Below are positions 6,722 through 6,740 of a DNA stretch of 6,740 nucleotides, one piece after another. Both the position numbers and the translations under genes were made by a program. The DNA comes from CAYUAI01 sp964442745 (GTDB taxonomy: Bacteria > Pseudomonadota > Gammaproteobacteria > S012-40). The stretch's first letter is position 1, and each line of letters starts with the position of its first letter. The notes under the pieces are model-generated. The model did no database searches, was not told where the DNA came from, and was given only the letters and a program-made list of their open reading frames with translations. Where the stretch lies: the NCBI GenBank assembly GCA_964442745.1, contig CAYUAI010000144.1, positions 1 through 6,740 of the forward strand, written 5' to 3'.

Positions 6722-6740
6722 ATTATTCAATGAACGGCTA
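6711..6740 (+). CDS. HigA/XRE-type antitoxin, first ten codons (cut by the window edge)
   Basis: The ATG at 6711 lies inside the end of the toxin remnant (shared bases 6711-6721) and opens MEDRLFNERL, which runs off the window. Antitoxins of HigBA-like loci often begin in this way ('M.d.LF..L..S..e..'), and the toxin-first order with overlap is typical of that family. AGAGG at 6697-6701, with a 9-base spacer, could serve as ribosome binding site. With only ten residues, the HTH domain itself cannot be seen; the call leans on context and on the palindromic operator upstream. Confidence 0.55.
   Translation, partial: MEDRLFNERL

Overview
The window looks like an accessory (defence-type) region of a bacterial chromosome, probably a gammaproteobacterium. 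That placement is an inference from the style of the proteins, the A+T-rich intergenic DNA and the kinds of toxin-antitoxin (TA) genes; no taxonomic marker is present. A run of exactly 100 N shows that it comes from a draft or scaffolded assembly.

Layout, all on the + strand: (1) 59-388, a UPF0175-type antitoxin gene overlapping the remnant of its DUF3368/PIN-type toxin, which keeps its two ends but has lost the middle. (2) 389-724, a stretch with no recognisable gene that contains the leader of the next gene. (3) 725-6527, one very large gene of about 1,900 visible residues, interrupted by the sequencing gap at 3454-3553. It encodes an SF2 DEAH-type helicase (COG1205 style) with zinc-binding cysteine pairs, a DUF1998 module and a C-terminal PD-(D/E)XK-like nuclease domain. 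The architecture resembles DruE, the large helicase of Druantia anti-phage systems, or a fused DISARM DrmA+DrmB. (4) 6568-6740, a strong promoter with a 21-bp palindrome nested in it, a HigB/RelE-type toxin remnant that also keeps only its two ends, and the first ten codons of its overlapping antitoxin, cut by the window edge.

The helicase-nuclease is the only large intact-looking gene and is probably the functional cargo. None of the usual Druantia or DISARM partner genes lies in the window, so it is either a single-gene system or has partners outside. It sits between two TA loci. In both, the antitoxin appears to be kept and the toxin appears to have an internal deletion, which suggests decay into antitoxin-only loci, or deletions selected because an active toxin was harmful. 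The very C-terminus of the helicase may carry a one-base frameshift.
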